A stretch of DNA of 64,000 bases from Enterobacter ludwigii (GCA_023023105.1 CP083824.1:1488001-1552000), one strand, 5' to 3'; positions 41,505-53,708 are shown, numbered from the stretch's first letter. The notes: generated by a model not told the origin, from the sequence alone. Program-made: numbers and translations.

Positions 41505-42188
41505 ATGACGGCAGTTGCCCCGGTAATCACCATTGATGGGCCGAGTGGTGCAGGGAAAGGTACTCTGTGCAAAGCGATGGCGGAAGCATTGCAATGGCAT
41601 CTTTTAGATTCGGGAGCAATCTATCGCGTGCTGGCTCTGGCAGCGCTGCATCACCATGTGGATGTTGCGTCTGAAGAAGCGCTGGTACCGCTGGCTGCGC
41701 ATCTTGATGTACGTTTTATTTCGACCGATGGCAACCTGGAAGTCATCCTGGAAGGGGAAGACGTAAGTGGCGAAATTCGTACTCAGGAAGTCGCGAATGC
41801 GGCCTCTCAGGTTGCAGCATTTCCGCGCGTTCGCGAGGCGTTGTTGCGCCGTCAGCGCGCTTTCCGTGAAGCCCCGGGTCTGATCGCCGACGGACGCGAT
41901 ATGGGAACCGTGGTATTCCCTGATGCACCCGTGAAAATTTTCCTTGACGCCTCTTCTGAAGAACGCGCTCAACGCCGCATGCTTCAGTTGCAGGAGAAGG
42001 GGTTTAGTGTTAACTTTGATCGCCTTTTATCCGAGATAAAAGAGCGTGATGACCGCGATCGTAACCGCGCCGTCGCCCCACTTGTTCCTGCAGAAGATGC
42101 ATTAGTTCTGGATTCAACCAGTTTAACTATTGAGCAAGTGATTGAAAAAGCGCTACAATATGCGCGCCAAAAACTGGCACTCGCGTAA
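41505..42188 (+). CDS. cmk: Cytidylate kinase
   Basis: Cmk phosphorylates CMP and dCMP. The start at 41505 behind AAGGAGAAAAAG gives 227 aa, the E. coli length; the open frame upstream to 41418 is unconserved. The P-loop GPSGAGKG is at residues about 12-19. It lies upstream of rpsA, as in most enteric bacteria, and part of rpsA transcription may start in or before cmk. Confidence 0.97.
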   Translation: MTAVAPVITIDGPSGAGKGTLCKAMAEALQWHLLDSGAIYRVLALAALHHHVDVASEEALVPLAAHLDVRFISTDGNLEVILEGEDVSGEIRTQEVANAASQVAAFPRVREALLRRQRAFREAPGLIADGRDMGTVVFPDAPVKIFLDASSEERAQRRMLQLQEKGFSVNFDRLLSEIKERDDRDRNRAVAPLVPAEDALVLDSTSLTIEQVIEKALQYARQKLALA

Positions 42189-42299
42189 TCGCGACCGATT
42201 TAGCAGTACCCCCGCTGCAATGGATTGACGGCGGGTATGTGAAACAACCCCATCCGGCACGGAGCCAGGTGGACGTTAATATTAACCTGAAGATTAAAC

Positions 42300-43973
42300 A
42301 TGACTGAATCTTTTGCTCAACTGTTTGAAGAATCCTTAAAAGAAATCGAAACCCGTCCGGGTTCCATCGTTCGCGGTGTTGTTGTTGCTATCGACAAAGA
42401 CGTAGTACTGGTTGACGCCGGTCTGAAATCTGAGTCCGCCATTCCGGCAGAGCAGTTCAAAAACGCCCAGGGCGAGCTGGAAATCCAGGTTGGTGACGAA
42501 GTTGACGTTGCTCTGGACGCAGTAGAAGACGGCTTCGGTGAAACCCTGCTCTCTCGTGAGAAAGCTAAACGTCACGAAGCATGGATCACGCTGGAAAAAG
42601 CTTACGAAGAAGCTGAAACTGTGGTCGGTGTTATCAACGGCAAAGTTAAAGGCGGCTTCACTGTTGAGCTGAATGGTATTCGTGCGTTCCTGCCAGGTTC
42701 TCTGGTAGACGTTCGTCCAGTCCGTGACACCCTGCACCTGGAAGGCAAAGAGCTTGAGTTCAAAGTAATCAAGCTGGACCAGAAGCGTAACAACGTTGTT
42801 GTTTCCCGTCGTGCTGTTATCGAGTCCGAAAACAGCGCAGAACGCGATCAGCTGCTGGAAAACCTGCAGGAAGGCATGGAAGTCAAAGGTATCGTTAAGA
42901 ACCTCACTGACTACGGCGCATTCGTTGACCTGGGCGGCGTTGATGGCCTGCTGCACATCACCGACATGGCGTGGAAACGCGTTAAGCACCCAAGCGAAAT
43001 CGTGAACGTGGGCGACGAAATCACTGTTAAAGTGCTGAAGTTCGACCGCGAGCGTACTCGTGTATCCCTCGGCCTGAAACAGCTGGGCGAAGATCCATGG
43101 GTAGCTATCGCTAAGCGTTACCCAGAAGGTACTAAACTGACTGGTCGTGTTACTAACCTGACTGACTACGGCTGCTTCGTTGAAATCGAAGAAGGCGTTG
43201 AAGGTCTGGTGCACGTTTCCGAAATGGACTGGACCAACAAAAACATCCACCCATCCAAAGTTGTTAACGTTGGTGATGTAGTGGAAGTGATGGTTCTGGA
43301 TATCGACGAAGAACGTCGTCGTATCTCCCTGGGCCTGAAACAGTGCAAAAACAACCCATGGCAGCAGTTCGCGGAAACCCACAACAAGGGTGACCGTGTT
43401 GAAGGTAAAATCAAGTCTATCACTGACTTCGGTATCTTCATCGGCCTGGACGGCGGCATCGATGGCCTGGTTCACCTGTCTGACATCTCCTGGAACGTTG
43501 CAGGCGAAGAAGCAGTTCGTGAATACAAAAAAGGCGACGAAATCGCTGCAGTTGTTCTGCAGGTTGACGCAGAGCGTGAGCGTATCTCCCTGGGCGTTAA
43601 ACAGCTCGCAGAAGATCCGTTCAACAACTGGGTTGCACTGAACAAGAAAGGCGCAATCGTAAACGGTAAAGTGACTGCAGTTGACGCTAAAGGCGCAACC
43701 GTAGAACTGGCTGACGGCGTTGAAGGTTACCTGCGCGCTTCTGAAGCTTCCCGTGACCGCGTTGAAGATGCCACTCTGGTTCTGAACGTAGGCGACGACG
43801 TTGAAGCTAAGTTCACCGGTGTTGACCGTAAGAACCGTGCAATCAGCCTGTCTGTTCGTGCTAAAGACGAAGCTGATGAGAAAGATGCAATCGCAACTGT
43901 TAACAAACAGGAAGATGCAAACTTCTCTAACAACGCAATGGCTGAAGCTTTCAAAGCAGCTAAAGGCGAGTAA
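42300..43973 (+). CDS. rpsA: 30S ribosomal protein S1
   Basis: S1 unwinds mRNA and delivers it to the 30S subunit. The 557-aa protein has six S1 OB-fold domains of about 70-85 residues each, the last four most alike (e.g. [30 protein letters not shown]). The translation start lacks a strong Shine-Dalgarno (only GAAG 8 bases before ATG), as in E. coli, where S1 represses its own mRNA through a structured leader. A long open frame on the opposite strand is a shadow of codon bias. Confidence 0.98.
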   Translation: MTESFAQLFEESLKEIETRPGSIVRGVVVAIDKDVVLVDAGLKSESAIPAEQFKNAQGELEIQVGDEVDVALDAVEDGFGETLLSREKAKRHEAWITLEKAYEEAETVVGVINGKVKGGFTVELNGIRAFLPGSLVDVRPVRDTLHLEGKELEFKVIKLDQKRNNVVVSRRAVIESENSAERDQLLENLQEGMEVKGIVKNLTDYGAFVDLGGVDGLLHITDMAWKRVKHPSEIVNVGDEITVKVLKFDRERTRVSLGLKQLGEDPWVAIAKRYPEGTKLTGRVTNLTDYGCFVEIEEGVEGLVHVSEMDWTNKNIHPSKVVNVGDVVEVMVLDIDEERRRISLGLKQCKNNPWQQFAETHNKGDRVEGKIKSITDFGIFIGLDGGIDGLVHLSDISWNVAGEEAVREYKKGDEIAAVVLQVDAERERISLGVKQLAEDPFNNWVALNKKGAIVNGKVTAVDAKGATVELADGVEGYLRASEASRDRVEDATLVLNVGDDVEAKFTGVDRKNRAISLSVRAKDEADEKDAIATVNKQEDANFSNNAMAEAFKAAKGE

Positions 43974-44070
43974 TATCAAGTTCTCAGCATCATTTGAGCT
44001 GTAACGCATTTACAGCGTGAAGGATGAGGAGCAAACTTGACAGATTGCAGGATTCGTCCTGTAATCAATA

Positions 44071-44099
44071 ACAAAGGGCGGCTACGGCCGCCCTTGTTT
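44071..44099 (+). terminator. rpsA terminator
   Basis: AAGGGCGGC-TACG-GCCGCCCTT then GTTT, 97 bases after rpsA. It separates rpsA from ihfB. Confidence 0.8.
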
Positions 44100-44143
44100 A
44101 ATGAGCTGTTCAGCTAATTGGTTTGAAAGGAACCGGAGGAATC

Positions 44144-44431
44144 ATGACCAAGTCAGAATTGATTGAAAGACTTGCCAGTCAGCAACCGCATATCCCTGCC
44201 AAGGCAGTGGAAGATGCCGTAAAAGAGATGCTGGAGCATATGGCCTCCACTCTTGCCCAGGGCGAGCGCATTGAAATCCGCGGTTTCGGTAGTTTTTCTC
44301 TGCACTATCGTGCTCCACGCACCGGGCGTAACCCGAAAACGGGTGATAAAGTCGAGCTGGAAGGTAAGTACGTTCCACACTTTAAGCCGGGTAAAGAACT
44401 GCGCGACCGCGCCAATATTTACGGTAACTGA
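44144..44431 (+). CDS. ihfB: Integration host factor subunit beta
   Basis: IhfB dimerises with IhfA to bend DNA sharply for replication, recombination, transcription and CRISPR adaptation. The start at 44144 behind CGGAGG gives 95 aa, one residue longer than E. coli at the C-terminus (final Asn). The beta-arm motif [11 protein letters not shown] with the intercalating proline is near residue 64. Confidence 0.98.
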   Translation: MTKSELIERLASQQPHIPAKAVEDAVKEMLEHMASTLAQGERIEIRGFGSFSLHYRAPRTGRNPKTGDKVELEGKYVPHFKPGKELRDRANIYGN

Positions 44432-44463
44432 GTTTAGCCATCGGGTTAAACTGGGTTCGAAAG

Positions 44464-44487
44464 AAAGCACCTGCGGGTGCTTTTTTT
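44464..44487 (+). terminator. ihfB terminator
   Basis: AAAGCACC-TGC-GGGTGCTTTTTTT, 33 bases after ihfB. Confidence 0.9.
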
Positions 44488-44646
44488 GTCTTTATCGTTT
44501 CAATTCTGAAGAAACCGCGCATTTTTCATTTCGCTTTCTGCAAACCAATAAAATCAATACAGCGCTTGCTGTAAAACGCATTTTTCTCAACTGACGGCTC
44601 ACCCTGCCTGCCTGCATACTGCCTTTCCTGAGACAGGGAGGTAGTC

Positions 44647-46911
44647 ATGAGAATTCCCGCTATTAGCGTCTGTGCCATTCTGGCGATAACTCCGTTACTC
44701 TGGTTACCTGAACTGCCACCACGCTATTTCGTGTGGATAATGATTGTTGGCGGAATAGGGCTGGCCGCGCAGCGGCGCGTACGACTGAAATATGTGGGGA
44801 TCGGTTTATTATTTTGCGTATGGGGAATTCTTTCCGCTCAAGAGAGCGTCTGGCCAATGCAACATTTAACGTCAGATGCTGTACATGCTGAGGTAGAGAT
44901 CACCGCCACTGATGGTTCAACAATGCATCAGGGAAAGATTATCAGCGTCGATGGCCAACGCGGGTGGACATCGGCTGGCGTAACATTGTATGGCAATGCA
45001 CTGCCGCAAAAGGTTTGTGCCGGCCAGCGCTGGGCCATGACGCTCAGACTTAGGCCTGTACATGGAGAATTAAATGACGGGGGCTACGATCTTCAGCGAA
45101 GCTCGTTTGCCCAACATCAAACACTGAGTGGGCGCTTCACCCATGCGGAACTCGTCGATGGACGCTGTAGCCTGCGTGCTCAATACCTGATGTCACTGCA
45201 AAACCGGCTTTCTTCTTATCAATGGGGGGCTGTTATCCTTGGATTGGGGATGGGAGAACGTCTGGACGTACCCCAGGAAATAAAAGACCTGATGCGGGAA
45301 ACCGGCACACTCCATCTGATGGCAATTTCAGGACTGCATATCGCGATGGCAGCATCCATCGCCTGGCTACTCGCACGTGGGTTCCAGTTTTTATTACCCT
45401 GCCACTGGATCCGCTGGCAGATGCCTCTGCTGGCTGGGGTGGTTTTTGCTGCCTTCTATGCCTGGCTTACTGGTCTGCAACCCCCGGCATTGCGAACGGT
45501 TACCGCCATTACTATGCTGGCGGCGTTGCGGATCGCCGCCCGTCAATGGTCCCCCTGGGAGATCTGGTTTTGCTGTGTTGCGGCAATCCTGCTAATCGAT
45601 CCATTAGCTGTGCTTTCACAGAGTCTGCTTTTGTCAGCCTTTGCGGTTACCGCACTGATTTTCTGGTTTCAGTGGTTGCCTCTTCCTCACGGACACAGGG
45701 CTCACTGGATGCGGCCACTACTGAATCTGCTTTATCTTCAGATAGGAATGCTGCTGTTGCTCATGCCTTTGCAGGTCCTGATTTTCCATGGCTTCAGCAT
45801 CTCTTCCCTGGTTGCGAATCTCTTTGCCGTTCCCCTGGTGACATTGGTCTCTGTCCCGCTGATCCTGCTCGGTATGCTGCTTCATCTGCTTCCACTGACG
45901 GCCCTGGAAAGTACCATCTGGTTTGCAGCCGAAAAGTCTCTGGCGGTATTGTTCTGGCTGCTGATGCGCCTGCCTTATGGCTGGCAAAATGTGGATCAAC
46001 GCTGGCAGTTCCTCACATTACTCCCCTGGCTTATCATTGTTGGCTGGCGGTTTCGTGCCTGGAACAGTGTTCCTGCCGTTTGCCTGGCTGGAAGTGTCAT
46101 ACTCACATTTCCCCTCTGGCGAACGGCAAAAAGCGATAGCTGGACGTTACATATGCTGGATGTGGGGCAGGGCCTGGCAATGGTTATTGAAAGACAGGGA
46201 AAAGCGATTCTCTATGATACCGGGCTCGCCTGGCCAGGTGGCGATAGTGCGCAGCGGTTAATTATTCCGTGGCTCCGCTGGCATCACCTGCGACCAGAAG
46301 GCGTAATTCTCAGTCACGAGCATCTTGACCATGCGGGAGGGCTGATATCGCTGCAAAAAACATGGCCTGATTTGTGGATAAGAAGTCCATTACGCCGGGC
46401 GGGACATCATCCCTGTTTTCGTGGGCAGAGATGGATTTGGCAGGGGTTGACCTTCGCCGTCCATTGGCCACCTGAAAATTATCCTGCTCAAGGAAACAAC
46501 CACTCCTGTGTGGTAAAAATTGACGACGGCGAGCAGAGTGTTCTGCTGACAGGGGACATTGAAGCGCAAGCGGAACAGGCAATGCTCAGCCATTACTGGC
46601 GTAATGTGACGTCTACACTCATACAGGTACCTCATCATGGCAGTAAGACGTCTTCTTCATTGCCACTGGTTCAACGGGTAGAAGGGCAAATTGCCCTGGA
46701 TTCGGCGGCACGCTATAACGCATGGCGATTTCCGTCGGCGAAAGTGGTTCGACGTTATCGAAAAGAGGGATATATCTGGCACGATACCCCCCATTCTGGA
46801 CAAATATCGGTGACATTTTCGCAACATCGCTGGCAAATCCTGCGCTTGCGAGAGCAATTTTTACCACGTTGGTATCATCAGTGGTTTGGCGCGCCCGTAG
46901 ATAACGGGTAG
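44647..46911 (+). CDS. ycaI: ComEC-family protein YcaI
   Basis: YcaI is the enterobacterial ComEC/Rec2 homologue, related to the DNA-uptake channel of competent bacteria. The 754-aa protein is the length of E. coli YcaI. It has N-terminal membrane helices and an OB-like domain, the ComEC multi-helix core (about residues 190-490) and a C-terminal metallo-beta-lactamase-like domain with SHEHLDHAGG and VPHHGSKTSSS. AGGGAGG precedes the ATG. It lies 36 bases before msbA; the same pairing is seen in E. coli. Confidence 0.95.
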   Translation: MRIPAISVCAILAITPLLWLPELPPRYFVWIMIVGGIGLAAQRRVRLKYVGIGLLFCVWGILSAQESVWPMQHLTSDAVHAEVEITATDGSTMHQGKIISVDGQRGWTSAGVTLYGNALPQKVCAGQRWAMTLRLRPVHGELNDGGYDLQRSSFAQHQTLSGRFTHAELVDGRCSLRAQYLMSLQNRLSSYQWGAVILGLGMGERLDVPQEIKDLMRETGTLHLMAISGLHIAMAASIAWLLARGFQFLLPCHWIRWQMPLLAGVVFAAFYAWLTGLQPPALRTVTAITMLAALRIAARQWSPWEIWFCCVAAILLIDPLAVLSQSLLLSAFAVTALIFWFQWLPLPHGHRAHWMRPLLNLLYLQIGMLLLLMPLQVLIFHGFSISSLVANLFAVPLVTLVSVPLILLGMLLHLLPLTALESTIWFAAEKSLAVLFWLLMRLPYGWQNVDQRWQFLTLLPWLIIVGWRFRAWNSVPAVCLAGSVILTFPLWRTAKSDSWTLHMLDVGQGLAMVIERQGKAILYDTGLAWPGGDSAQRLIIPWLRWHHLRPEGVILSHEHLDHAGGLISLQKTWPDLWIRSPLRRAGHHPCFRGQRWIWQGLTFAVHWPPENYPAQGNNHSCVVKIDDGEQSVLLTGDIEAQAEQAMLSHYWRNVTSTLIQVPHHGSKTSSSLPLVQRVEGQIALDSAARYNAWRFPSAKVVRRYRKEGYIWHDTPHSGQISVTFSQHRWQILRLREQFLPRWYHQWFGAPVDNG

Positions 46912-46947
46912 AATATGCGGCTATTTCAACAAATGCTGGTTTTTTGA

Positions 46948-48696
46948 ATGCATAACGACAAAGATCTCTCCACGTGGCAAACCTTCCGCCGACTCTGGCC
47001 GATGATTGCGCCCTTTAAACCAGGCTTGATCGTGGCGGGTGTAGCGTTAATCCTCAACGCAGCCAGCGATACTTTTATGCTATCGCTTCTCAAACCGTTA
47101 CTGGACGACGGTTTTGGTAAAACGGATCGCTCAGTGTTGCTATGGATGCCTCTGGTGGTTATCGGACTGATGATCTTACGCGGCATCACCAGCTATATCT
47201 CCAGCTACTGTATTTCCTGGGTATCGGGAAAAGTGGTTATGACTATGCGTCGCCGCCTGTTCAGTCACATGATGGGCATGCCGGTCTCGTTCTTTGACAA
47301 GCAGTCGACCGGGACGCTGCTGTCCCGCATTACCTACGACTCAGAACAGGTTGCTTCCTCGTCATCAAGTGCACTGATTACCGTTGTGCGTGAGGGCGCG
47401 TCGATTATCGGCCTGTTCGCGATGATGTTCTATTACAGCTGGCAGCTGTCGATCATCCTTATCGTTCTGGCACCGGTGGTTTCTATTGCGATTCGCGTCG
47501 TCTCAAAACGTTTCCGCAATATCAGTAAGAATATGCAGAACACCATGGGGCAGGTGACGACCAGTGCAGAACAGATGCTGAAAGGACATAAAGAGGTGTT
47601 GATTTTCGGCGGTCAGGAAGTCGAAACCCACCGCTTTGACAAAGTCAGCAACAAAATGCGCCTGCAGGGGATGAAAATGGTTTCGGCCTCTTCAATCTCT
47701 GACCCTGTTATTCAGCTGATTGCCTCTCTGGCACTGGCATTCGTCCTGTATGCGGCAAGTTTCCCTAGCGTGATGGAGACGCTGACGGCGGGTACTATCA
47801 CCGTGGTCTTCTCCTCGATGATTGCTCTGATGCGTCCACTGAAATCGCTGACAAACGTCAATGCCCAGTTCCAGCGTGGGATGGCTGCTTGTCAGACTCT
47901 CTTCAGCATTCTGGATTCCGAGCAGGAGAAAGATGAAGGTACACGCGTGATTGAGCGCGCCCGTGGCGATGTCGAATTCCGCAATGTCACTTTCGCCTAT
48001 CCTGGCCGTGAAACTCCGGCCCTGCGCAACATCAACCTGACCATTCCGGCGGGGAAAACCGTTGCACTGGTTGGTCGTTCCGGTTCAGGTAAATCGACCA
48101 TTGCCAGCCTGATCACCCGTTTCTACGATATTAACGAAGGTGAGATTCTGTTGGATGGCCATGACCTGCGAGAGTACACCCTGCAGTCGCTGCGTAACCA
48201 GGTTGCGCTGGTCTCACAGAACGTGCATCTGTTCAACGATACTGTTGCAAACAACATTGCTTATGCACGCACTGATGAATACAGCCGCGAGCAGATTGAA
48301 AACGCCGCGCGTATGGCGTACGCAATGGACTTTATCAACAAGATGGATAACGGACTGGATACCATAATCGGTGAGAACGGGGTGCTACTCTCCGGTGGGC
48401 AGCGTCAACGTATCGCCATTGCGCGTGCGCTGCTGCGCGATAGCCCAATTCTGATCCTTGATGAAGCGACCTCGGCGCTGGATACGGAATCGGAACGCGC
48501 GATTCAGTCAGCCCTGGATGAACTGCAAAAGAACCGTACATCGCTGGTGATTGCACACCGTCTGTCGACTATCGAGCAGGCTGATGAAATCGTGGTGGTT
48601 GAAGATGGCGTCATTGTTGAACGCGGAAGCCATACTGATTTGCTGGAGCACCGTGGTGTTTACGCCCAGCTTCATAAGATGCAGTTTGGCGCATGA
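46948..48696 (+). CDS. msbA: Lipid A/LPS core flippase MsbA
   Basis: MsbA is the homodimeric ABC exporter that flips lipid A-core across the inner membrane. The 582-aa protein has six membrane helices (residues about 20-310) and an ATPase domain with Walker A GRSGSGKS, signature LSGGQRQR and Walker [13 protein letters not shown]. It overlaps lpxK by four bases (ATGA), an arrangement conserved for lipid A synthesis and export. Confidence 0.98.
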   Translation: MHNDKDLSTWQTFRRLWPMIAPFKPGLIVAGVALILNAASDTFMLSLLKPLLDDGFGKTDRSVLLWMPLVVIGLMILRGITSYISSYCISWVSGKVVMTMRRRLFSHMMGMPVSFFDKQSTGTLLSRITYDSEQVASSSSSALITVVREGASIIGLFAMMFYYSWQLSIILIVLAPVVSIAIRVVSKRFRNISKNMQNTMGQVTTSAEQMLKGHKEVLIFGGQEVETHRFDKVSNKMRLQGMKMVSASSISDPVIQLIASLALAFVLYAASFPSVMETLTAGTITVVFSSMIALMRPLKSLTNVNAQFQRGMAACQTLFSILDSEQEKDEGTRVIERARGDVEFRNVTFAYPGRETPALRNINLTIPAGKTVALVGRSGSGKSTIASLITRFYDINEGEILLDGHDLREYTLQSLRNQVALVSQNVHLFNDTVANNIAYARTDEYSREQIENAARMAYAMDFINKMDNGLDTIIGENGVLLSGGQRQRIAIARALLRDSPILILDEATSALDTESERAIQSALDELQKNRTSLVIAHRLSTIEQADEIVVVEDGVIVERGSHTDLLEHRGVYAQLHKMQFGA

Positions 48697-49670
48697 TTGC
48701 ACGCATCTGGTCCGGTGAATCGCCGCTGTGGCTACTGCTTCTGCCGTTCTCCTGGCTTTATGGCCTGGTGAGCGGTGTCATTCGTCTTCTTTATCGTCTG
48801 GGGCTCAAACGCGCATGGCGCGCGCCGGTTCCGGTAGTGGTTGTCGGTAACCTCACCGCGGGTGGCAACGGTAAAACACCGGTCGTTATCTGGCTGGTGG
48901 AACAGTTGCAAAAACGCGGTATACGCCCCGGCGTAGTGTCGCGCGGGTATGGCGGCAAGGCAACGCATTACCCACTGCTGCTGACGGATGAAACATCGAC
49001 TGCTGAAGCGGGTGATGAACCGGTTTTAATTTACCAGCGTACCGGCACTCCGGTTGCGGTTTCTCCTGTGCGCAGCGACGCCGTACAGGCACTGCTTGCA
49101 GAACATGCGGTACAAATCATCATCACTGATGATGGTATGCAGCATTATGCTCTGGCGCGTGACAAAGAGATTGTGGTTATTGATGGCGTTCGTCGTTTTG
49201 GCAATGGCTGGTGGCTGCCGGCCGGGCCGATGCGCGAACGCGCTTCACGTCTGAAATCCGTAGATGCGGTCATTGTGAATGGTGGTGTGGCAAAAGCGGG
49301 TGAAATCCCTATGCATCTCCATCCTGGTCTGGCGGTGAATTTGCAGACCGGGGAACGCCGGGAAGTTGCACAACTTCCCGCCCTGGTGGCGATGGCCGGT
49401 ATTGGCCATCCTCCACGTTTCTTCACGACGCTGGAACAGTGTGGCGCACAGCTTGAAAAATGTGTGCCGCTGGCGGACCACCAGGCGCTGGTGGAAGAGC
49501 AGGTCGATGCCCTGACTATGCCGGGACAGACGCTGATCATGACCGAAAAAGATGCGGTGAAATGCCGTGCCTTTGCAAAAGAAAACTGGTGGTACCTGCC
49601 GGTTGACGCTGAACTCAGCGGCGAGCAGCCGGAACAATTACTCAAGGAACTGATCGCGTTGGTGAAGTGA
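48693..49670 (+). CDS. lpxK: Tetraacyldisaccharide 4'-kinase LpxK
   Basis: LpxK adds the 4'-phosphate to the lipid A disaccharide at the inner membrane. The 325-aa protein has an N-terminal membrane-associated helix and a P-loop [12 protein letters not shown] near residue 52. It is translationally coupled to msbA. Downstream lies ycaQ, and kdsB (KDO activation) is 1.5 kb further on. Confidence 0.97.
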   Translation: MIARIWSGESPLWLLLLPFSWLYGLVSGVIRLLYRLGLKRAWRAPVPVVVVGNLTAGGNGKTPVVIWLVEQLQKRGIRPGVVSRGYGGKATHYPLLLTDETSTAEAGDEPVLIYQRTGTPVAVSPVRSDAVQALLAEHAVQIIITDDGMQHYALARDKEIVVIDGVRRFGNGWWLPAGPMRERASRLKSVDAVIVNGGVAKAGEIPMHLHPGLAVNLQTGERREVAQLPALVAMAGIGHPPRFFTTLEQCGAQLEKCVPLADHQALVEEQVDALTMPGQTLIMTEKDAVKCRAFAKENWWYLPVDAELSGEQPEQLLKELIALVK

Positions 49671-49714
49671 AGGCTTACGCGGTTCTGGTGGCGCTTTGAC
49701 TGACAGGAAAACGC

Positions 49715-50944
49715 ATGTCTTTACCGCAACTCTCGCTTTCAGCCGCACGTAATTTGCACCTTGCTGCGCAGGGGTTACTCAAAAAACCCCGTCGCCGCGC
49801 GCAATCTGCCGATATCCTCTCTACCATCCAGCGCATGTCGCTACTTCAAATCGACACCATTAACATCGTGGCCCGTAGCCCTTATCTGGTGCTGTTTAGC
49901 CGTCTGGGGAATTATCCCTCGCAATGGCTGGATGAGGCTCTCAGCAAAGGGGAGTTAATGGAGTACTGGGCGCACGAAGCCTGTTTCCTGCCTCGCAGTG
50001 ATTTTGCCCTGGTTCGTCACCGGATGCTTGCTCCGGAGAAGATGGGCTGGAAGTACCGGCAAGAGTGGATGCTGGAACATGCAACTGAGATTGAGCAACT
50101 CATCCGCCACATTCAGGAAAACGGACCTGTACGTTCTGCCGATTTTGAGCATCCGCGAAAAGGTACGAGCGGCTGGTGGGAGTGGAAGCCGCACAAACGC
50201 CATCTTGAAGGACTGTTTACGTCAGGCCAGGTCATGGTGATTGAACGGCGTAATTTTCAGCGTGTATACGACCTGACCCATCGTGTGATGCCTCACTGGG
50301 ACGATGAGCGTGACTTATTGACTCAGGAAGCGGCTGAGGATGTCATGCTGGAAAACAGTGCCCGCAGTCTGGGTATTTTCCGCCCACAGTGGCTGGCAGA
50401 TTATTACCGCCTGCGCCAGCCCGCGCTGAAACCATTGCTGGAAATATGGCAGCGCGAACAGCGAGTCGTTCCAGTCACAGTGGAAACACTGGGAGAAATG
50501 TGGCTGCATTCGGAGCTACTTCCGCTTCTGCCTCAGGCTCAGGAAGGAAAACTTCAGGCAACACATAGCGCGGTGCTGTCTCCTTTCGATCCGGTGGTTT
50601 GGGACAGAAAAAGAGCCGAGCAACTGTTCGGTTTTACTTACCGACTGGAGTGCTACACTCCAGCCCCGAAGCGCCAGTATGGTTACTTTGTTCTGCCTCT
50701 GCTGCACAAGGGGCAGCTTGTCGGGCGCATGGACGCCAAAATGCACCGTAAAACCGATACGCTTGAGGTCATCGCGCTCTATCTGGAAGAGGGGATCAGA
50801 GTGTCAGCGAGTCTGGAAAAAGGGTTAGCGTCCGCTATAAGCGATTTTGCTCGCTGGCAGGGGGCCAGCAACGTGACGCTGGGGCGGGTACCTGACGGAC
50901 TGTTTACAACCTGCCGAAGTGGCTGGGAAACAGGCACTCTCTGA
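49715..50944 (+). CDS. ycaQ: Winged-helix DNA glycosylase YcaQ (AlkX)
   Basis: YcaQ is an HTH_42/AlkZ-family glycosylase that unhooks interstrand DNA crosslinks made by nitrogen mustards in E. coli. The 409-aa protein is one residue shorter than E. coli. The active-site motif is Q-I-D at residues 45-47, the Q-phi-D form that marks the YcaQ-like branch with broad crosslink activity, rather than the Q-phi-Q of AlkZ proteins that protect antibiotic producers. Confidence 0.95.
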   Translation: MSLPQLSLSAARNLHLAAQGLLKKPRRRAQSADILSTIQRMSLLQIDTINIVARSPYLVLFSRLGNYPSQWLDEALSKGELMEYWAHEACFLPRSDFALVRHRMLAPEKMGWKYRQEWMLEHATEIEQLIRHIQENGPVRSADFEHPRKGTSGWWEWKPHKRHLEGLFTSGQVMVIERRNFQRVYDLTHRVMPHWDDERDLLTQEAAEDVMLENSARSLGIFRPQWLADYYRLRQPALKPLLEIWQREQRVVPVTVETLGEMWLHSELLPLLPQAQEGKLQATHSAVLSPFDPVVWDRKRAEQLFGFTYRLECYTPAPKRQYGYFVLPLLHKGQLVGRMDAKMHRKTDTLEVIALYLEEGIRVSASLEKGLASAISDFARWQGASNVTLGRVPDGLFTTCRSGWETGTL

Positions 50945-50989
50945 AAAGGGAATGTGGTAAGCTTTAATGATTACCCATACGGAGGAACT

Positions 50990-51915
<926 letters not shown>

Positions 51916-51924
51916 TATTGCCTT

Positions 51925-51950
51925 CATCCCTCCTTTCGGGGGGATGTTCT
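51925..51950 (+). terminator. kdsB terminator-like hairpin
   Basis: CATCCCTCC-TTTC-GGGGGGATG (one G-U pair) then TTCTCT, 10 bases after kdsB. The T run is weak. Confidence 0.5.
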
Positions 51951-52058
51951 CTCCCTGCTATTTTTTCCCTTTCTTTTCCATAATTGATCTCTTCCGGGTG
52001 ACATCTTCATTCTGCGCGCTCATTATAAAAGCAGTAGTCTTGATGGGGGTAATCTCAT

Positions 52059-52952
52059 ATGGAACAGCTGCGTGCCGAACTTAGCCATCTGCTGGGCGAG
52101 AAGTTAAGCCGGGTTGAGTGCGTGAGTGAAAAGGCCGATACCGCGCTCTGGTCGTTATATGACAGTCAGGGTAACCCAATGCCACTGATGGCCAGAAGTT
52201 TTACCTCGCCCGGGGTTGCCAGGCAGCTTGCGTGGAAAATGTCGATGCTGGCACGGGAGGGGACCGTCCGTATGCCAACGGTGTACGGCGTGATGACCCA
52301 TGAGGAACATCCCGGCCCGGATGTATTGCTGATCGAGCGTTTGCGGGGCGTGCCTGTTGAAGCACCGGCGCGTACGCCGGAGCGCTGGGAACAGCTGAAG
52401 GACCAGATTGTCGAGGGACTGCTGGCCTGGCACCGTCAGGATAGCCGCGGTCTTGTCGGTCCGGTCGACAGCACCCAGGAAAACCTGTGGCCGCTGTGGT
52501 ATCGCCAGCGGGTTGAAGTGCTGTGGGGGACGCTTAACCAGTTCAATAACACCGGTTTAACGATGCAGGATAAACGTATTCTGTTTCGCACCCGCGAGTG
52601 CTTACCGGCGCTGTTTGAAGGCTTTAATGATAACTGCGTGCTGATCCACGGTAATTTTACCCTGCGCAGCATGCTGAAAGATTCCCGCAGCGATCAGCTT
52701 CTGGCGATGGTCGGGCCGGGGATCATGCTCTGGGCTCCGCGCGAATATGAGTTATTCAGGCTCAGCGACAGCGGGGCGGCGGAAGGTTTACTTTGGCACT
52801 ACCTTCAACGCGCGCCCGTTGCAGAAGCGTTTCTCTGGCGACGCTGGCTTTATCTGCTTTGGGACGAAGTCGCGCAATTGGTCAATACCGGGCGTTTTAA
52901 TCGCGCAAACTTCGATCTGGCGACAAAATCACTCTTGCCCTGGCTTGCCTGA
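52059..52952 (+). CDS. ycbJ: Uncharacterised kinase-like protein YcbJ
   Basis: A 297-aa protein with a phosphotransferase/kinase-like layout, the same length as E. coli YcbJ. A motif near residue 195 reads VLIHGNFTLRSM where active aminoglycoside-phosphotransferase-type enzymes have H-G-D. The catalytic Asp is thus replaced by Asn, as also in the E. coli protein, so it may be a pseudokinase. Function unknown. Its end overlaps the convergent elyC by 24 bases. Confidence 0.88.
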   Translation: MEQLRAELSHLLGEKLSRVECVSEKADTALWSLYDSQGNPMPLMARSFTSPGVARQLAWKMSMLAREGTVRMPTVYGVMTHEEHPGPDVLLIERLRGVPVEAPARTPERWEQLKDQIVEGLLAWHRQDSRGLVGPVDSTQENLWPLWYRQRVEVLWGTLNQFNNTGLTMQDKRILFRTRECLPALFEGFNDNCVLIHGNFTLRSMLKDSRSDQLLAMVGPGIMLWAPREYELFRLSDSGAAEGLLWHYLQRAPVAEAFLWRRWLYLLWDEVAQLVNTGRFNRANFDLATKSLLPWLA

Positions 52953-53708
52953 GGAACCTTTCAGCCACTGCCAGAGGCGACCGAGCGTCTCATAGCCGAC
53001 GCGATCGCTATGCATCAGCCACGCCGGGGACGGGATTGCCCGTTCCCATGGGTTGAGCGGCGCATCAATGGCCATCTGGTTTGCCGGTGCGGGAAGCGGG
53101 TGCAGACCTTGTTTTTCAAAGAAAATCATCGCTCGTGGCAGGTGTGAGGCGGAGGTCACCAGTAAGAACGGGACATCGCCAATCGCCTGCTTCACTGCTG
53201 CCGCCTCTTCTTCGGTATCTTTTGGGCTGTCCAGAGTGATGATAGCGGATCGTGGCACGCCGAGTGATTCCGCGACTCTGGCACCTGCTTCAGCCGTACT
53301 CACCGGGTTTGTTTTGGCCGCCGCGCCGGTGAAGATCATTTTTGATCCCGGGTTCGCAAGCCACAGGCGAATACCTTCGTTTAACCGTGGCAAGCTATTG
53401 TTGATCAGGTTTGAGCTGGGTGCCCAGTCAGGGTCCCAGGTATATCCGCCACCCAGCACCACGATGTACGCTACTTTCTGATTTCCCTGCCATGTCGGGT
53501 ACTTATTTTCGATTGGGCGTAACAGGCCATCCGCGATCGGCTGCAGGCTCAACAGCAGCAAGACAAACCAGCCAAGCGTGATAAGCGTTTTGCCGCTTCT
53601 CTGAAAGCGACTGAACCACACCAGCGCCAGCCCCAGCGCGATGATGATGAGCAACAGAGGAAGGGGAAGCATCATCCCTCCAATGTATTTCTTAAGGGTA
53701 AAAAGCAT
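52929..53708 (-). CDS. elyC: Envelope biogenesis factor ElyC
   Basis: ElyC (YcbC) is a DUF218 inner-membrane protein of 259 aa needed for peptidoglycan synthesis at low temperature in E. coli. Two N-terminal membrane helices (residues about 14-30 and 37-60) precede a periplasmic DUF218 domain (VVLGGGYTWDP, SAIITLDSPKDTEEEA). It is the only minus-strand gene in the 38-64 kb part. Confidence 0.95.
   Translation of the reverse strand: MLFTLKKYIGGMMLPLPLLLIIIALGLALVWFSRFQRSGKTLITLGWFVLLLLSLQPIADGLLRPIENKYPTWQGNQKVAYIVVLGGGYTWDPDWAPSSNLINNSLPRLNEGIRLWLANPGSKMIFTGAAAKTNPVSTAEAGARVAESLGVPRSAIITLDSPKDTEEEAAAVKQAIGDVPFLLVTSASHLPRAMIFFEKQGLHPLPAPANQMAIDAPLNPWERAIPSPAWLMHSDRVGYETLGRLWQWLKGSSGKPGQE

Noticed and set aside
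42336..44009. 557-codon open frame opposite rpsA
   Set aside because: Same effect in a highly expressed ribosomal protein gene; no ribosome site or protein-like composition (rich in Phe, Asn and Val).
44647..46911. YcaI as evidence of natural competence in this organism
   Set aside because: The gene is present across Enterobacteriaceae that are not known to be naturally competent; no other competence genes are in the window.
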